Origin: Gammaproteobacteria bacterium
GTDB lineage: Bacteria > Pseudomonadota > Gammaproteobacteria > Burkholderiales > Gallionellaceae
DNA: 64,000 bases
Direction of reading: 5' to 3'
NCBI GenBank assembly: GCA_018813765.1
Contig: JAHJBC010000006.1
Location: 186,001-250,000 of the forward strand
Part shown: positions 1 through 9,003 of the stretch, piece after piece
How the letters are laid out: every line of letters starts with the position of its first letter
How positions within the stretch are numbered: the first letter of the stretch is position 1
Program-made: the position numbers and the translations under genes
The notes under the pieces: model-generated
What the model saw: the letters and a program-made list of their open reading frames with translations, nothing else
Told to the model about the DNA's origin: nothing
Database searches by the model: none

Positions 1-1
1 C

Positions 2-1177
2 ATCCTGTCGGGTGCGGCGGTCAACAAGCTGATCCTGGAACGTACGGATCGTCGCTCTAATAGCAGCATCGGCACGGCGGGCACGCTGACCTTCACGCAG
101 GAGAATCTGCTGCTGCGCGACCAGGTGCGTATGGAGTTGAGTGCGGGCCACGAACTGTCGCTGGGGGCGGAATTCATCCGCGCCGCGATCCAGATCGACG
201 CCGATTATGCCCACGCGCCCTGCACCCAGTTTGAACCGGATTGCGACCTCAGCAGTGCGCCGCGCGTCCAGTTGAGCGACCGCTTCACCAGTCATGCCTG
301 GGCGCTCTCGGTGCAGGATCGCAAGCGTGTGCTGGATCACCTCACGCTGATCGGCGGCGTGCGCCGCAGCGCGGAGGATTACCTGCACCGTTCCTACATC
401 GAGCCGCGCGTCGGCATGGAGTGGGAATGGAGCAAAGACACGCTGCTTACGGCGGGCTGGGGGCGGCACAACCAGATGCCGACCGGCGAGCAGGTGGTGC
501 GGCAGTTTGGCAATCCCGGACTGGGCCATATCCGCGCCGACCACACGGTGCTTGGCATCGCGCAGAAAGTGAACGAAGACTGGAACTGGAAGACCGAGGC
601 CTATTACAAGAAACTCTCCAACCTGGTTATCAGCGACCCGCTGCTCAATTACATCAACGCGGCGAGCGGCAAGGCGTATGGCCTCGAACTACTGATCAAA
701 AAGGAGGAGACCGACAAGCTCTCGGGCTGGTGGGTGCTCAACCTGACCAAGTCGCAGCGGCGCAACGATGTCACCGGCGAGTCGTTCCGTTTCCAGTACG
801 ACCAGCCGGTCAACACCACGCTGGTGGGCAAATACAAACTGTCGGAGGCGTGGTCGTTCGGCATGAAGTGGAACTACCACTCCGGCACGCCCTGGACCCC
901 CATCGTCGGTACCAACGGCACTTATGCGGACGGTCGCCCCATCCCGGTGTATGCGGGGGTGAACTCTGACACCTTGCCCGTCTATCACCGCCTCGACCTG
1001 CGCGTGGACCGCAACTATGTGTTCGACCGCTGGAAGCTCAATACCTACTTTGAGCTGAACAATGTCTACCAGCGCAAGAACATCGTCGGTTACAGCTATG
1101 ACCCGACCTACACCACGCGCGATCCGGTCGAATCGTTCGTGCTGCCGTTCTCGTTCGGGGTGCAGGGGGCGTTCTAG
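2..1177 (+). CDS. TonB-dependent outer-membrane receptor, C-terminal part (cut by window edge)
   Basis: The frame is open from the first bases of the window to a stop at 1177, so the N-terminus (signal peptide, plug domain, TonB box) lies outside. The visible part has the alternating aromatic/polar strands of a 22-strand beta barrel, for example YRLDLRVDRNYVFDRW-like and LNTYFELNNVYQRKN-like segments. It ends in a terminal phenylalanine (GVQGAF), the usual outer-membrane barrel signature. Proteins of this family import siderophore-iron, cobalamin or other scarce ligands using TonB energy. The substrate cannot be told from this part. The internal ATG at 125 is not the true start. The family call is firm, the ligand unknown. 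Confidence 0.85.
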   Translation: MLSGAAVNKLILERTDRRSNSSIGTAGTLTFTQENLLLRDQVRMELSAGHELSLGAEFIRAAIQIDADYAHAPCTQFEPDCDLSSAPRVQLSDRFTSHAWALSVQDRKRVLDHLTLIGGVRRSAEDYLHRSYIEPRVGMEWEWSKDTLLTAGWGRHNQMPTGEQVVRQFGNPGLGHIRADHTVLGIAQKVNEDWNWKTEAYYKKLSNLVISDPLLNYINAASGKAYGLELLIKKEETDKLSGWWVLNLTKSQRRNDVTGESFRFQYDQPVNTTLVGKYKLSEAWSFGMKWNYHSGTPWTPIVGTNGTYADGRPIPVYAGVNSDTLPVYHRLDLRVDRNYVFDRWKLNTYFELNNVYQRKNIVGYSYDPTYTTRDPVESFVLPFSFGVQGAF

Positions 1178-1222
1178 TCGTGAACGTGCCGGAGCGATCC
1201 TCCGGCGCTTCGCTTGTAACGA

Positions 1223-1453
1223 CTACATGCCCACCATCGCCGCTCCCGGATCGAGCTTGCGCACCACCTGCAATATCTCAATCCCTTCGACGGCATCCGG
1301 GTCGTATTTCACCATCAGTGCATGCGAGTGTTCCTGCGGGGTGAATTCCGCGCAATCGACGCCGATGTGGCCCATCACTTCCCTTTCCAGTCCCGTTCTC
1401 GACTGCATGTCCAGGTCGGGATGGATATAGATCAACATGTCTGCTGTGTTCAT
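1223..1453 (-). CDS. Small conserved protein, 76 aa, ferredoxin-fold/HMA-like
   Basis: A 76-residue protein preceded by a strong ribosome-binding site (GAAAGGAG about 6 bases before ATG). The beta-alpha-beta-beta-alpha-beta spacing, with a central ALMVKYDPDAVEGIEILQ segment, resembles heavy-metal-associated domains. It has only one cysteine and no CxxC metal-binding pair, so metal transfer of the usual kind is not supported. It reads convergently toward the TonB-dependent receptor gene. Function is unknown. The fold suggestion rests on pattern only. Confidence 0.6.
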   Translation of the reverse strand: MNTADMLIYIHPDLDMQSRTGLEREVMGHIGVDCAEFTPQEHSHALMVKYDPDAVEGIEILQVVRKLDPGAAMVGM

Positions 1454-1688
1454 GGCTTTCTCCTTTCGTGCAAAGAGAAAAAAGACAGGGCACAGACTTC
1501 AGTGCCCGGCAGAACATTGTAGTCCTGTGGCCGGGCGATACAAGTTGTGGGCCCGTGGTACATCCATCGCGGCAAGGGTTATGCGCTGTCCGGAAAGAAG
1601 GCAAGAGATTGACCGGTTCGCTCGGTTGAATGAAGGGGGGCGGCATGCTAGCCTGCGCAGCCTCGCAGAACCCGAAACGAACGACGCC

Positions 1689-1837
1689 AGATGGGTGCCT
1701 CTAATAATTCAAAGTTCTAAGCAAGACAAGGCGCGAGCAAAAAATTGCGACGCGGCATATATGTGATATGTAAGGAGTAATTTTTTGTGAGCAACGCAGT
1801 ATTGCGACGAAATTTGGATTATTAGAGGCGCCCAGAT
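1689..1837. mobile_element. MITE-like element with 22-bp inverted repeats and AGAT target duplication
   Basis: Two inverted repeats face each other at 1692-1713 and 1813-1834 and match at 20 of 22 positions (core GCCTCTAATAAT). The element is flanked by the direct repeat AGAT at 1689-1692 and 1834-1837, as expected for a 4-bp target-site duplication. The ~100-bp interior has no reading frame, so this is a non-autonomous element that would need a transposase from elsewhere. Its right end abuts the ATG (1836) of the downstream radical-SAM gene. The rest of the gap, 1454-1688, shows no gene. Confidence 0.75.
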
Positions 1838-2789
1838 GGTACTTTCCGACCGTATCCACTCATATGGGCAGCAACTGCTGCGCCGCTACGGCGAGCGCGT
1901 GCACAAGATCGCCCTGGATGCGGGCATGACCTGTCCCAACCGCGACGGCAGCAAGGGTAATGGCGGCTGCACCTTCTGCAACAACGACTCATTCAGCCCC
2001 AACGGGCGCACCCCGCCTGCACTGCGCGAACAACTGGATTCCGGACGTAGCGCCATCGCACGCCGCACCCGCGCGACGAAATTCCTCGCCTATTTCCAGG
2101 CCTACACCAACACCTATGCCGGCACCGAAAAGTTGCAGGCGCTGTACCGCGAAGTGCTGGCCGAGCCGGACATCGTCGGCCTGTCCGTAGGCACCCGCCC
2201 GGACTGCGTTGAGCCCGAGGTGCTGGACCTGCTGGCCGATTTCCGCGCCCAGGGATACGAAGTGGTGCTGGAGCTCGGCCTGCAATCCGCCTTCGACGAG
2301 ACGCTGCGCCGCGTCAATCGCGGCCACGGTCTGGCGGAATACGCGGCCACGGCGAAAGCGGCGCGCCAGCGCGGTATTCCGGTTTGCGCGCACCTCATCG
2401 TCGGCCTGCCCGGCGAGGACGAATCGCACTACCACGCCAGCCTCGACACCGTACTCGACATCGGCGTGGACGGGCTCAAGCTGCACCCGCTGCACATCGT
2501 CAAGCACACGCAGCTTGCGCAGGACTGGCAGCGCGGCCGCTACATGCCGCTGGGCATGGACGAATACATCCGCATCGCATCCGACCTGATCGAGCGCACG
2601 CCGGACCATGTCGCCTATCACCGCGTCACCGGCACCTCGCCGCGCGACATCCTGCTGGCGCCGGAATGGGCGTCGAAGAAGTGGAGCGTGCTCAACGGCA
2701 TCGAGCAGGAACTGCGCAGGCGCGATACAACCCAAGGACGGCTCGCCGGCGTACCGTTCGAATACAAGGAACTTCGTCATGTCGCTTGA
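1836..2789 (+). CDS. YhcC-family (TIGR01212) radical SAM protein
   Basis: A 317-residue protein of the TIGR01212/YhcC family, which is related to coproporphyrinogen-type and Elp3-type radical SAM enzymes. The N-terminus carries the family signature TCPNRDG...GGCTFC, whose cysteines bind the [4Fe-4S] cluster that cleaves S-adenosylmethionine. Further family blocks are LSVGTRPDCVEPEVLDLL, LELGLQS and HLIVGLPGED. The substrate is not established. The gene overlaps ubiU by 11 bases, so the two are probably co-transcribed. The start is the ATG directly at the edge of a MITE-like element. The element end TTAGAGG, 7 bases before the ATG, looks like the ribosome-binding site. Confidence 0.9.
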   Translation: MVLSDRIHSYGQQLLRRYGERVHKIALDAGMTCPNRDGSKGNGGCTFCNNDSFSPNGRTPPALREQLDSGRSAIARRTRATKFLAYFQAYTNTYAGTEKLQALYREVLAEPDIVGLSVGTRPDCVEPEVLDLLADFRAQGYEVVLELGLQSAFDETLRRVNRGHGLAEYAATAKAARQRGIPVCAHLIVGLPGEDESHYHASLDTVLDIGVDGLKLHPLHIVKHTQLAQDWQRGRYMPLGMDEYIRIASDLIERTPDHVAYHRVTGTSPRDILLAPEWASKKWSVLNGIEQELRRRDTTQGRLAGVPFEYKELRHVA

Positions 2790-3780
2790 ACTCGTCTGCC
2801 CCGCAGGCAACCTGCCCGCACTGAAGATCGCCGTGGACAACGGCGCTGACTGCGTCTACATGGGTTTCAAGGACAACACCAATGCGCGCGCCTTCCCCGG
2901 CCTCAATTTCGACCAGGCCAGCGCGCGCGAGGGAATTCGCTACGCGCATGCCAAAGGCAAAAAGGTGTTGCTCGCGCTGAACACTTTTCCTCAAGCCGAC
3001 AAGTGGCAACGCTGGCAGGCCGCGGTGGACAACGCAGCCGAGTTGGGCGTGGACGCCGTCATCCTCGCCGATCCCGGCCTGATGCAATATGCCTCGCGCA
3101 CTTATCCCAAGCTGCGCCTGCACCTGTCGGTGCAGGGTTCGGCCACCAACTACGAGGCGATCAATTTCTACCACGAACATTTCGGCATCCAGCGCGCGGT
3201 CATCCCGCGCGTGTTGTCGCTGGCGCAGGTGGAGCAGGTGGTGAAGAACACGCCGGTGGAGATCGAACTGTTCGGCTTCGGCGGCCTATGTGTGATGGTG
3301 GAAGGCCGCTGCTCGCTGTCGTCCTATGCCACCGGCGAATCGCCCAACACCTGCGGCGTGTGCTCGCCCGCCAAGGCGGTGCGCTGGGAGCAGACCGCGC
3401 AAGGTCTGGAGTCGCGCCTCAACGGCGTGCTGCTCGATCGTTACGGTGCGAACGAGAAGACCGGCTACCCCACGCTGTGCAAGGGCCGTTTCGAAGTCAA
3501 CGACGAGACCTATTACGCCATCGAGGAACCGACCAGCCTGAACACGCTGGAGATGCTGCCGCAGATGATGGAGATGGGCATCGCCGCGATCAAGATCGAA
3601 GGCCGCCAGCGCAGCCCGGCGTATGTCGAACAAGTGACCAAGGTATGGCGCGCCGCCATCGACGCCGCCAAGCGCGCGCCGCAAGCATACAACGTGAACC
3701 CGGCCTGGATGGCGCAACTCGGCAAATTGTCCGAAGGCCAGCAGCAGACGCTTGGCGCATATCACCGCCCGTGGAAGTAA
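2779..3780 (+). CDS. ubiU: UbiU, peptidase-U32-like protein of O2-independent ubiquinone synthesis
   Basis: A 333-residue U32-family protein, close in length and sequence to E. coli UbiU (YhbU): ELVCPAGNLPALK at the N-terminus, LHLSVQGSATNYEAINFYH, and GAYHRPWK at the C-terminus. The four cysteines expected to hold a [4Fe-4S] cluster are present in the blocks GGLCVMVEGRC, NTCGVCSPA and PTLCKGRF. In E. coli UbiU forms a heterodimer with UbiV and is needed for ring hydroxylation of ubiquinone precursors without oxygen. The start is the ATG at 2779, inside the end of yhcC. An upstream in-frame ATG at 2608 would add a long tail foreign to the family. ubiV follows after 4 bases. Confidence 0.95.
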   Translation: MSLELVCPAGNLPALKIAVDNGADCVYMGFKDNTNARAFPGLNFDQASAREGIRYAHAKGKKVLLALNTFPQADKWQRWQAAVDNAAELGVDAVILADPGLMQYASRTYPKLRLHLSVQGSATNYEAINFYHEHFGIQRAVIPRVLSLAQVEQVVKNTPVEIELFGFGGLCVMVEGRCSLSSYATGESPNTCGVCSPAKAVRWEQTAQGLESRLNGVLLDRYGANEKTGYPTLCKGRFEVNDETYYAIEEPTSLNTLEMLPQMMEMGIAAIKIEGRQRSPAYVEQVTKVWRAAIDAAKRAPQAYNVNPAWMAQLGKLSEGQQQTLGAYHRPWK

Positions 3781-3784
3781 TGAC

Positions 3785-4699
3785 ATGAAACTATCCTTAG
3801 GCCCCATCCTCTACTACTGGGATCGCGACACCGTCTACGATTTCTATGCCGCCATCGCGGCCTCGCCGGTGGACATCGTCTATCTGGGCGAGAGTGTGTG
3901 CTCGCGCCGCCACGAACTGCGCACCGACGACTGGCTGGACCTGGCCGGCATGCTCGCGAGCGCGGGCAAGGAAGTGGTGTTGTCATGTCAGGCGCTGATC
4001 GAATCCGAATCCGACCTCAAGGCCCTGCGCCGCATCGCGGGCAACGGCCTGTTCGCGGTGGAAGCCAACGACATGGGCGCGGTGCGCCTGCTCGCCGAAG
4101 CCAAAGTTCCCTTTGTGGTCGGCCCGCATGTCAATGTCTACAACACGCAGACGCTGCAACTGCTGGCCGGTCTAGGCGCAATGCGCTGGGTCATGCCGGT
4201 GGAGATGTCGCGCGAAGAACTCGTGTCCATGCAGGCGTGTCGCCCGCAAGGCATGCAGAGCGAAGTGTTCGCCTACGGTCGCCTGCCGCTGGCATTCTCG
4301 GCGCGCTGCTTCACCGCGCGTCACCATAACCTCCCCAAGGATGATTGCCGTTTCAGTTGCATGTCAGATCCCGATGGTTTGCTGCTGAAGACGCGCGAGG
4401 GCCAGCCCTTCCTGGTGCTGAACGGCATCCAGACGCAATCGGCAGCGGTCTACAATCTGGTCGGCGAGATCGACGCGATGCGCGCGAGCGGCGTGGACGT
4501 GGTGCGCATCAGCCCGCAGTCGGCACACACCGCCGAGATCGTCCAGCAGTTCCGTACGGCTATCGATGACCCGGCAGCGGCGCGCGAGGCGGCGCTACGC
4601 ATGGCGGAACTGATGCCGGACCAGAGCTGCGACGGCTATTGGCACGGCCGGCCCGGCATCGAACAGAGCGCAGCGGCTAATGTCAGGAATGCGGCATAA
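3785..4699 (+). CDS. ubiV: UbiV, partner of UbiU in O2-independent ubiquinone synthesis
   Basis: A 304-residue U32-like protein beginning MKLSLGPILYYWDRDTVYDFY, typical of UbiV (YhbV). It has the family blocks VYLGESVCSRRHEL, VEANDMGAVRLL and FAYGRLPLAFSARCFTARHHNLPKDDC, with cysteines that would ligate the iron-sulfur cluster. It lies 4 bases downstream of ubiU, so the two subunits are translated from one message. The start is the ATG at 3785; an upstream frame extension to 3752 lies inside ubiU and was not used. The pair implies that the organism can make ubiquinone under anoxic or microoxic conditions. Confidence 0.95.
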   Translation: MKLSLGPILYYWDRDTVYDFYAAIAASPVDIVYLGESVCSRRHELRTDDWLDLAGMLASAGKEVVLSCQALIESESDLKALRRIAGNGLFAVEANDMGAVRLLAEAKVPFVVGPHVNVYNTQTLQLLAGLGAMRWVMPVEMSREELVSMQACRPQGMQSEVFAYGRLPLAFSARCFTARHHNLPKDDCRFSCMSDPDGLLLKTREGQPFLVLNGIQTQSAAVYNLVGEIDAMRASGVDVVRISPQSAHTAEIVQQFRTAIDDPAAAREAALRMAELMPDQSCDGYWHGRPGIEQSAAANVRNAA

Positions 4700-4734
4700 T
4701 GAACGTCATGACAATGACTCTTGAAAACCATCTG

Positions 4735-4786
4735 TCCACGAAAATCACGAAAAGCACGAACAAATTCATTTCGTGTTTTTCGTGGA
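4735..4786. repeat. Inverted repeat of the TCCACGAAAA / TTTTCGTGGA type
   Basis: Between ubiV and ubiT the arms TCCACGAAAA (from 4735) and TTTTTCGTGGA (to 4786) pair, with further CACGAA units inside. This A/T-rich CACGAAA palindrome resembles dispersed intergenic repeats of many proteobacteria. It could fold in RNA and slow or stop transcription between ubiV and ubiT. No T-run follows, so it is not called a terminator. Confidence 0.65.
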
Positions 4787-4827
4787 TGAATTAGCTTTTC
4801 GGATATCTACCGACTAAGGAATACACC

Positions 4828-5286
4828 ATGAATCTGCCCGCATTCAACATCCCGTCGCCCATCGCCAAGGCCATATCCATGCTGCCTACCTATCCGCCCT
4901 CATTCGTGCTGAGCCATGTGCTCAACCTCGCGCTGGGACGGCTGATCGACCCGGCCGCGCTGGAGCCGCTGCGCGGCAAGCTGATCGGCATCCATGTGAC
5001 CGATGCCGGTCTGAAATTCTTCTTCAGCATCGGCAACAAGGGTTTCGTTGCGCGCAAGTCAGGCGGCACGCCAGACCTGGCTTTCAGCGCCACGGCGCAT
5101 GATTTCCTGCTGCTGGCCACGCGCAAGGAAGATCCAGACACGCTGTTCTTCAGCCGCCGTCTCTTGGTGGAAGGGGATACCGAACTGGGCTTGATCGCGA
5201 AGAACACGCTGGATGCGGTGGAGATGCCCAGGTTCGATGTCGCCGAACTGATGCCGCGCAAGGTACTGGGCAGATTGTTCGCCTGA
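4828..5286 (+). CDS. ubiT: UbiT, SCP2-domain accessory factor of anaerobic ubiquinone synthesis
   Basis: A 152-residue protein with an SCP2-type lipid-binding domain covering most of its length. Family segments include LEPLRGKLIGIHVTDAGLKF, TPDLAFSATAHDFLLLATRKEDPDTLFF and RRLLVEGDTELGLIAKN. UbiT binds ubiquinone precursors and works with UbiU/UbiV. Finding all three genes in order on one strand supports the assignment strongly. It lies 128 bases after ubiV and may have its own promoter or be read through the palindrome in between. A weak AAGGAATACACC precedes the ATG. Confidence 0.93.
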   Translation: MNLPAFNIPSPIAKAISMLPTYPPSFVLSHVLNLALGRLIDPAALEPLRGKLIGIHVTDAGLKFFFSIGNKGFVARKSGGTPDLAFSATAHDFLLLATRKEDPDTLFFSRRLLVEGDTELGLIAKNTLDAVEMPRFDVAELMPRKVLGRLFA

Positions 5287-5317
5287 TTGTTGCCCCCGAA
5301 TTTTTCGGAGCACTGAA

Positions 5318-5875
5318 ATGCGGAATTTCGTTTTCATATCAATCGGCTTGATTCTGTTATCAGTATGCCAGTTGGCAAACTCCAATCCCTCTCCGGAGTC
5401 CGGACTATTTATAGCCGAAAAATATTCGGGCAGATACGATGATCTGGAGAAAGCCGGGTACACGATTGAAAACGGAATCAGCCTGGAAATATAAAGAAAG
5501 CCTCAAGCTCGGGCTTTTGCAGTTTGCCAGCCCTTTGAAAAAACCAAACCGGTCGATTGTGTCCTTGTGGTCACCGAGATAACCGGACATGACGCCTCAG
5601 GTCACGCAATTCGTGCCACCCCGTCTGAAATGCTTCACATCCGGCTTCCCAATGAATGGAAATATTTCGACACCAGTGATACTGGATGCAAGTCGACCGG
5701 ATATCCCAAGGCAAATGTCATCGCGATTGGAAAATGGAAATGGCGAGAAAAACCTTTGCACGGGGGGTATGCAGATTCCTTGAAAAAGGCCTGGCGAATC
5801 GACTTTAAATTCCTGCGGTTTATTGAGATACCGGCGCAGGATGTGTCATGCGGATTCGATGAGGATAGGGACTAG
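5318..5875 (+). pseudogene. Secreted hypothetical protein interrupted by an in-frame TAA
   Basis: An ATG at 5318, with GGAG 8 bases upstream, opens a frame with a clear signal peptide (FVFISIGLILLSVCQLANS). After 58 codons it meets TAA at 5492-5494. The same frame then continues without a stop for another 127 codons to 5875, with ordinary protein-like composition (for example FAVCQPFEKTKPVDCVLVV). The downstream part could start at the GTG at 5567, but it would lack the signal peptide. The simplest reading is one ~185-residue exported protein inactivated by a single nonsense change. A sequencing error or read-through cannot be excluded. No family is recognised. Confidence 0.65.
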
Positions 5876-5979
5876 CTGCTGTACTCGTTTGGAATACTTG
5901 GGTTCTGGTTCGCAATACTTTTCGAGGTTATGCAATCCGCCAAATAATTTGACTCCGGAATTTGTCTATATATGGAGTC

Positions 5980-8900
5980 TTACAGTTCCATCGCAGATAA
6001 CAACTCGGGTAAAGCAAAGGGTTTGGATAGCACTTTCCAGCGAGAAGATTGCGTTATCGCGATTTGATCCAGCGATGTGTTCCCCGTCAGTATCACTGCC
6101 TTGATCGGTTCTGCCGACTTTGTCTGAATGGCATCGAGCAACTGCAAGCCATCCATACCAGGAAGATGGTAGTCGGAAATGTAATGGTCTGCCTCCATTG
6201 CCTCCGCGTACCCAAGTGCTTCTTCTGCGTTGCTAAAGTGAATGACCTGCATGCCGTAAGCCTCGAGCAACGATTTGAGGGCCGTTGCCGCCATCGCATC
6301 ATCTTCGATGACCATGATCCGTTTGCCGACAAGACGACTCAATGCGCTGCCCATATTGGATGCGCTGGATTGTACCGGCATGACCTGCTCACCCATGCTC
6401 TGGGTCAGCGGCAGGCTGAATTCAAATACGGAACCTCTACCCAAACGGGAGCGACAACTCACGCGGTTACCGAGTGCTTCACTCACACGTTTAACAATAG
6501 CCAAACCCAATCCCGCCCCCTTGGCTCGATTCCGTTCGGAATTGTTGGCCTGGAAGTATTCATCGAAAATCAAATCCAGTTGCTCGGGGGATATGCCGAT
6601 GCCTGTATCCCATACTTGAATCAGGGCACGATTGTCCCGCTGGCGGATGCTCACCAGAATGCCACCCTGGTTGGTATATTTCACGGCATTGCCGATGAGG
6701 TTGCGCAGAATGGTCAGGAGCAGATTTTTATCTGTAAACAGCGCCAGATTTTTCCGTGGGCAAAAGAGATTGAGACTTAGATGCTTTTCTCGCACAGCGG
6801 AATCGAACTCGGACGCAATCGTGCCAAGGAGTTTCGCGGACTGAATTACCGCAGGCTGTGGCACAAGCTTACCGGCATCCAGCTTTGCAATATCAAGCAA
6901 TTCATTCAGCATTTCGCCGAGCGATTCCACCGACCTCGTCAGGTTGCGGCTCATTCTCATTTGTTCTTCTCTTAGTCCGCTTAGAACCAGGGCATCGTTA
7001 TATAGCCCTATTGCGGAGATCGGCTGACGAAGATCATGGCTGGCCGCGGCAAGGAAATGCGATTTGGCGCGCGTAGCGGCTTCGGCGGTTTCTTTGGCGA
7101 TAGAGAGGGCGTGCGTACGCTCTTCGACCAGCTTTTCCAGGTGATTACGGTGCCGTTCAAGTTCGGCTTCATTGCGTTTGCGTTCAGTGATGTCGTGACC
7201 GATGGTGATCGCGCCTGTTATCTGCCCATCCTCCGCCCGCTCGGCCACGATGAAACACAGGCCGGTATGCATGTTCTCGTCCGACGATGGCAACTGCATT
7301 TCCAACTCGCTGCGCTCGCCCGTGGCGAGGGTATGCGCCAAGGCGCGTCGATAGCTTTCCGGCATCTGCATGCCGGAGGTATTGGTCTCCCCCAGCGTCT
7401 TGCCTATCAGTTGCGCAGCCGAAACGAGAAAAGTCTGCTCCATCGCGGGGTTGACATAGGTGCGGCGGCCTTCGCGGTCATAGCGAATCAGGACATCAGG
7501 CAGGTTTTCCGCCAGGGTGCGGAATTCCCGCTCGCTCGCTTGCAGGTTGCGATACATCAGCAAACCGGTCAGCGCGTCGGATAGCCGCCAGCCGATCTTC
7601 TCGAACAGTGCTTCTTCGTCGCGAGTCCATATTCGCGCGTGAGAGCACTGGTGAATCCCGAATTGCCAAGGCTTATCCAGCTTGGGATGCAAGGCCATCA
7701 ACATTTGAGACTTGACGCCGAATTGCTCCAATATGGTCTGCGGCATCGGATGCTCGGCCGCATGACCAAACTTTTTTGGGTGATCCGCCTCCAGCGAAAG
7801 ACGCAGCACCTCCGCGACCTCCTTGTTCATGGGGATGGCATCCCCAAGGTCGTGAGCACCCGGATATTCCGGCCCGGTCCGTTCCATCGGCACCCGCCAC
7901 TCGGTCGCAGCGGGATCGCACGGATACAGAAGATACGCACGGTTGCAATTGAAGATGGCGAGCACAACATCCAGCACATCGCTCATCATCTGTTCCAGAT
8001 CAGTTTCCCCCTGGATGGCCCTGTGGACACGGTCCAGGCATTCGAGGGAACGGGCGTGGGCTTGACGTTCCAGCTCTGCACGCTTGCGTTCGGAGATGTC
8101 GCGGACGAACACATAGAATTCGCCGCCGTTCGTTGCCGAGTAACTGGCGCTGACTTCGAGATCGACGAGATGCCCCTGTTTGTGGCGATGGCGTGTTTCG
8201 AAGCGACCATAGCCGACTTCCATGACTTCCTTGCCATGAGCTACTGTCTCTTCACGGGTTTCAACAGCCTCCAGATCGGAAATGCACATGGTTAGCAGTT
8301 CTTCACGGGAATATCCCACCATTCCGCAAAATGCGTTGTTGGCATCGAGGAAGCGAGCATCCTTTGCCTGCATCACCCAAAAGCCGTCCAGGGAGGTCTG
8401 GATGAGTTTCTGTTGTTCGAGCAAGCGCTGACGGCCCTCACTTTCGCGCAATGCGGTCTCCGCCCGCTTGAGTTCGGTGATATCGGTCAGCACGATGCAC
8501 ACCACAGGTGGGTGTCCGTCTTTTTCCAGACGCAGCGAATCAAGCTGGACATGCAGGCGCTGTCCATCGCCGCGCGGGATATCCAGTTCGCAGGTCAGCT
8601 TGATGTCTTGCTGACGCACGTCCATGAAATGCCGATACCAGCGGTCATGGTGTTCGGGTGCAAGGAATTCGGAAAATCGCCGACGCAGCAATTTGCTGCG
8701 CACCTCACCAAGCATAGCTGCGCCGGTGAGGTTGATCTCGGCTATCAGCGCCTTGTGACTGAGGGTGAGGTATCCGACGGGAGCGAAGTCATAGAAATCC
8801 ACATAACGGTCGCGGGACTCTTCCAGCATGACTCCGGAGTGCAGCAGCGCTTCGTTCTGCATTTCCAGCTCGATCACGTGCACCTGAAGTTCGTGCAGCA

Positions 8901-9003
8901 GATCCCCGTCTTGCGGCACCTGGGCATCCTTCGCTTGCTCGCAGGCGAGTTGCGACTCGGCAGAGCCACGGAGCTGCTCTTGCTTGTTTCGCCGTATGCT
9001 CAA
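5980..9003 (-). CDS. Hybrid sensor histidine kinase (PAS-PAS-GAF-PAS-HisKA-HATPase-REC)
   Basis: A ~1007-residue cytoplasmic sensor kinase with no transmembrane segment. In order: a short coiled coil, PAS ~65-180, PAS ~200-310, GAF-like ~325-485, PAS ~495-610, a dimerisation/phosphoacceptor helix with H-box SHDLRQPISAIGL (His ~656), an ATPase domain with N-box NLIGNAVKY and G-boxes DTGIGI and GAGLGLAIV, and a receiver with phospho-Asp in ISDYHLPGMDG (~944). It would relay phosphate from its own His to its own receiver; no HPt or output partner is adjacent. The start is uncertain: TTG at 9003 has GGAG 8 bases upstream, while an in-frame TTG at 9057 lacks a close site. The stimulus is unknown. 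Confidence 0.9.
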   Translation of the reverse strand: MSIRRNKQEQLRGSAESQLACEQAKDAQVPQDGDLLHELQVHVIELEMQNEALLHSGVMLEESRDRYVDFYDFAPVGYLTLSHKALIAEINLTGAAMLGEVRSKLLRRRFSEFLAPEHHDRWYRHFMDVRQQDIKLTCELDIPRGDGQRLHVQLDSLRLEKDGHPPVVCIVLTDITELKRAETALRESEGRQRLLEQQKLIQTSLDGFWVMQAKDARFLDANNAFCGMVGYSREELLTMCISDLEAVETREETVAHGKEVMEVGYGRFETRHRHKQGHLVDLEVSASYSATNGGEFYVFVRDISERKRAELERQAHARSLECLDRVHRAIQGETDLEQMMSDVLDVVLAIFNCNRAYLLYPCDPAATEWRVPMERTGPEYPGAHDLGDAIPMNKEVAEVLRLSLEADHPKKFGHAAEHPMPQTILEQFGVKSQMLMALHPKLDKPWQFGIHQCSHARIWTRDEEALFEKIGWRLSDALTGLLMYRNLQASEREFRTLAENLPDVLIRYDREGRRTYVNPAMEQTFLVSAAQLIGKTLGETNTSGMQMPESYRRALAHTLATGERSELEMQLPSSDENMHTGLCFIVAERAEDGQITGAITIGHDITERKRNEAELERHRNHLEKLVEERTHALSIAKETAEAATRAKSHFLAAASHDLRQPISAIGLYNDALVLSGLREEQMRMSRNLTRSVESLGEMLNELLDIAKLDAGKLVPQPAVIQSAKLLGTIASEFDSAVREKHLSLNLFCPRKNLALFTDKNLLLTILRNLIGNAVKYTNQGGILVSIRQRDNRALIQVWDTGIGISPEQLDLIFDEYFQANNSERNRAKGAGLGLAIVKRVSEALGNRVSCRSRLGRGSVFEFSLPLTQSMGEQVMPVQSSASNMGSALSRLVGKRIMVIEDDAMAATALKSLLEAYGMQVIHFSNAEEALGYAEAMEADHYISDYHLPGMDGLQLLDAIQTKSAEPIKAVILTGNTSLDQIAITQSSRWKVLSKPFALPELLSAMEL

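Noticed and set aside
2608-2778. An N-terminal extension of UbiU.
   Set aside because: It lies in the coding region of yhcC in another frame, and UbiU homologues start at the ELVCPAGN block.
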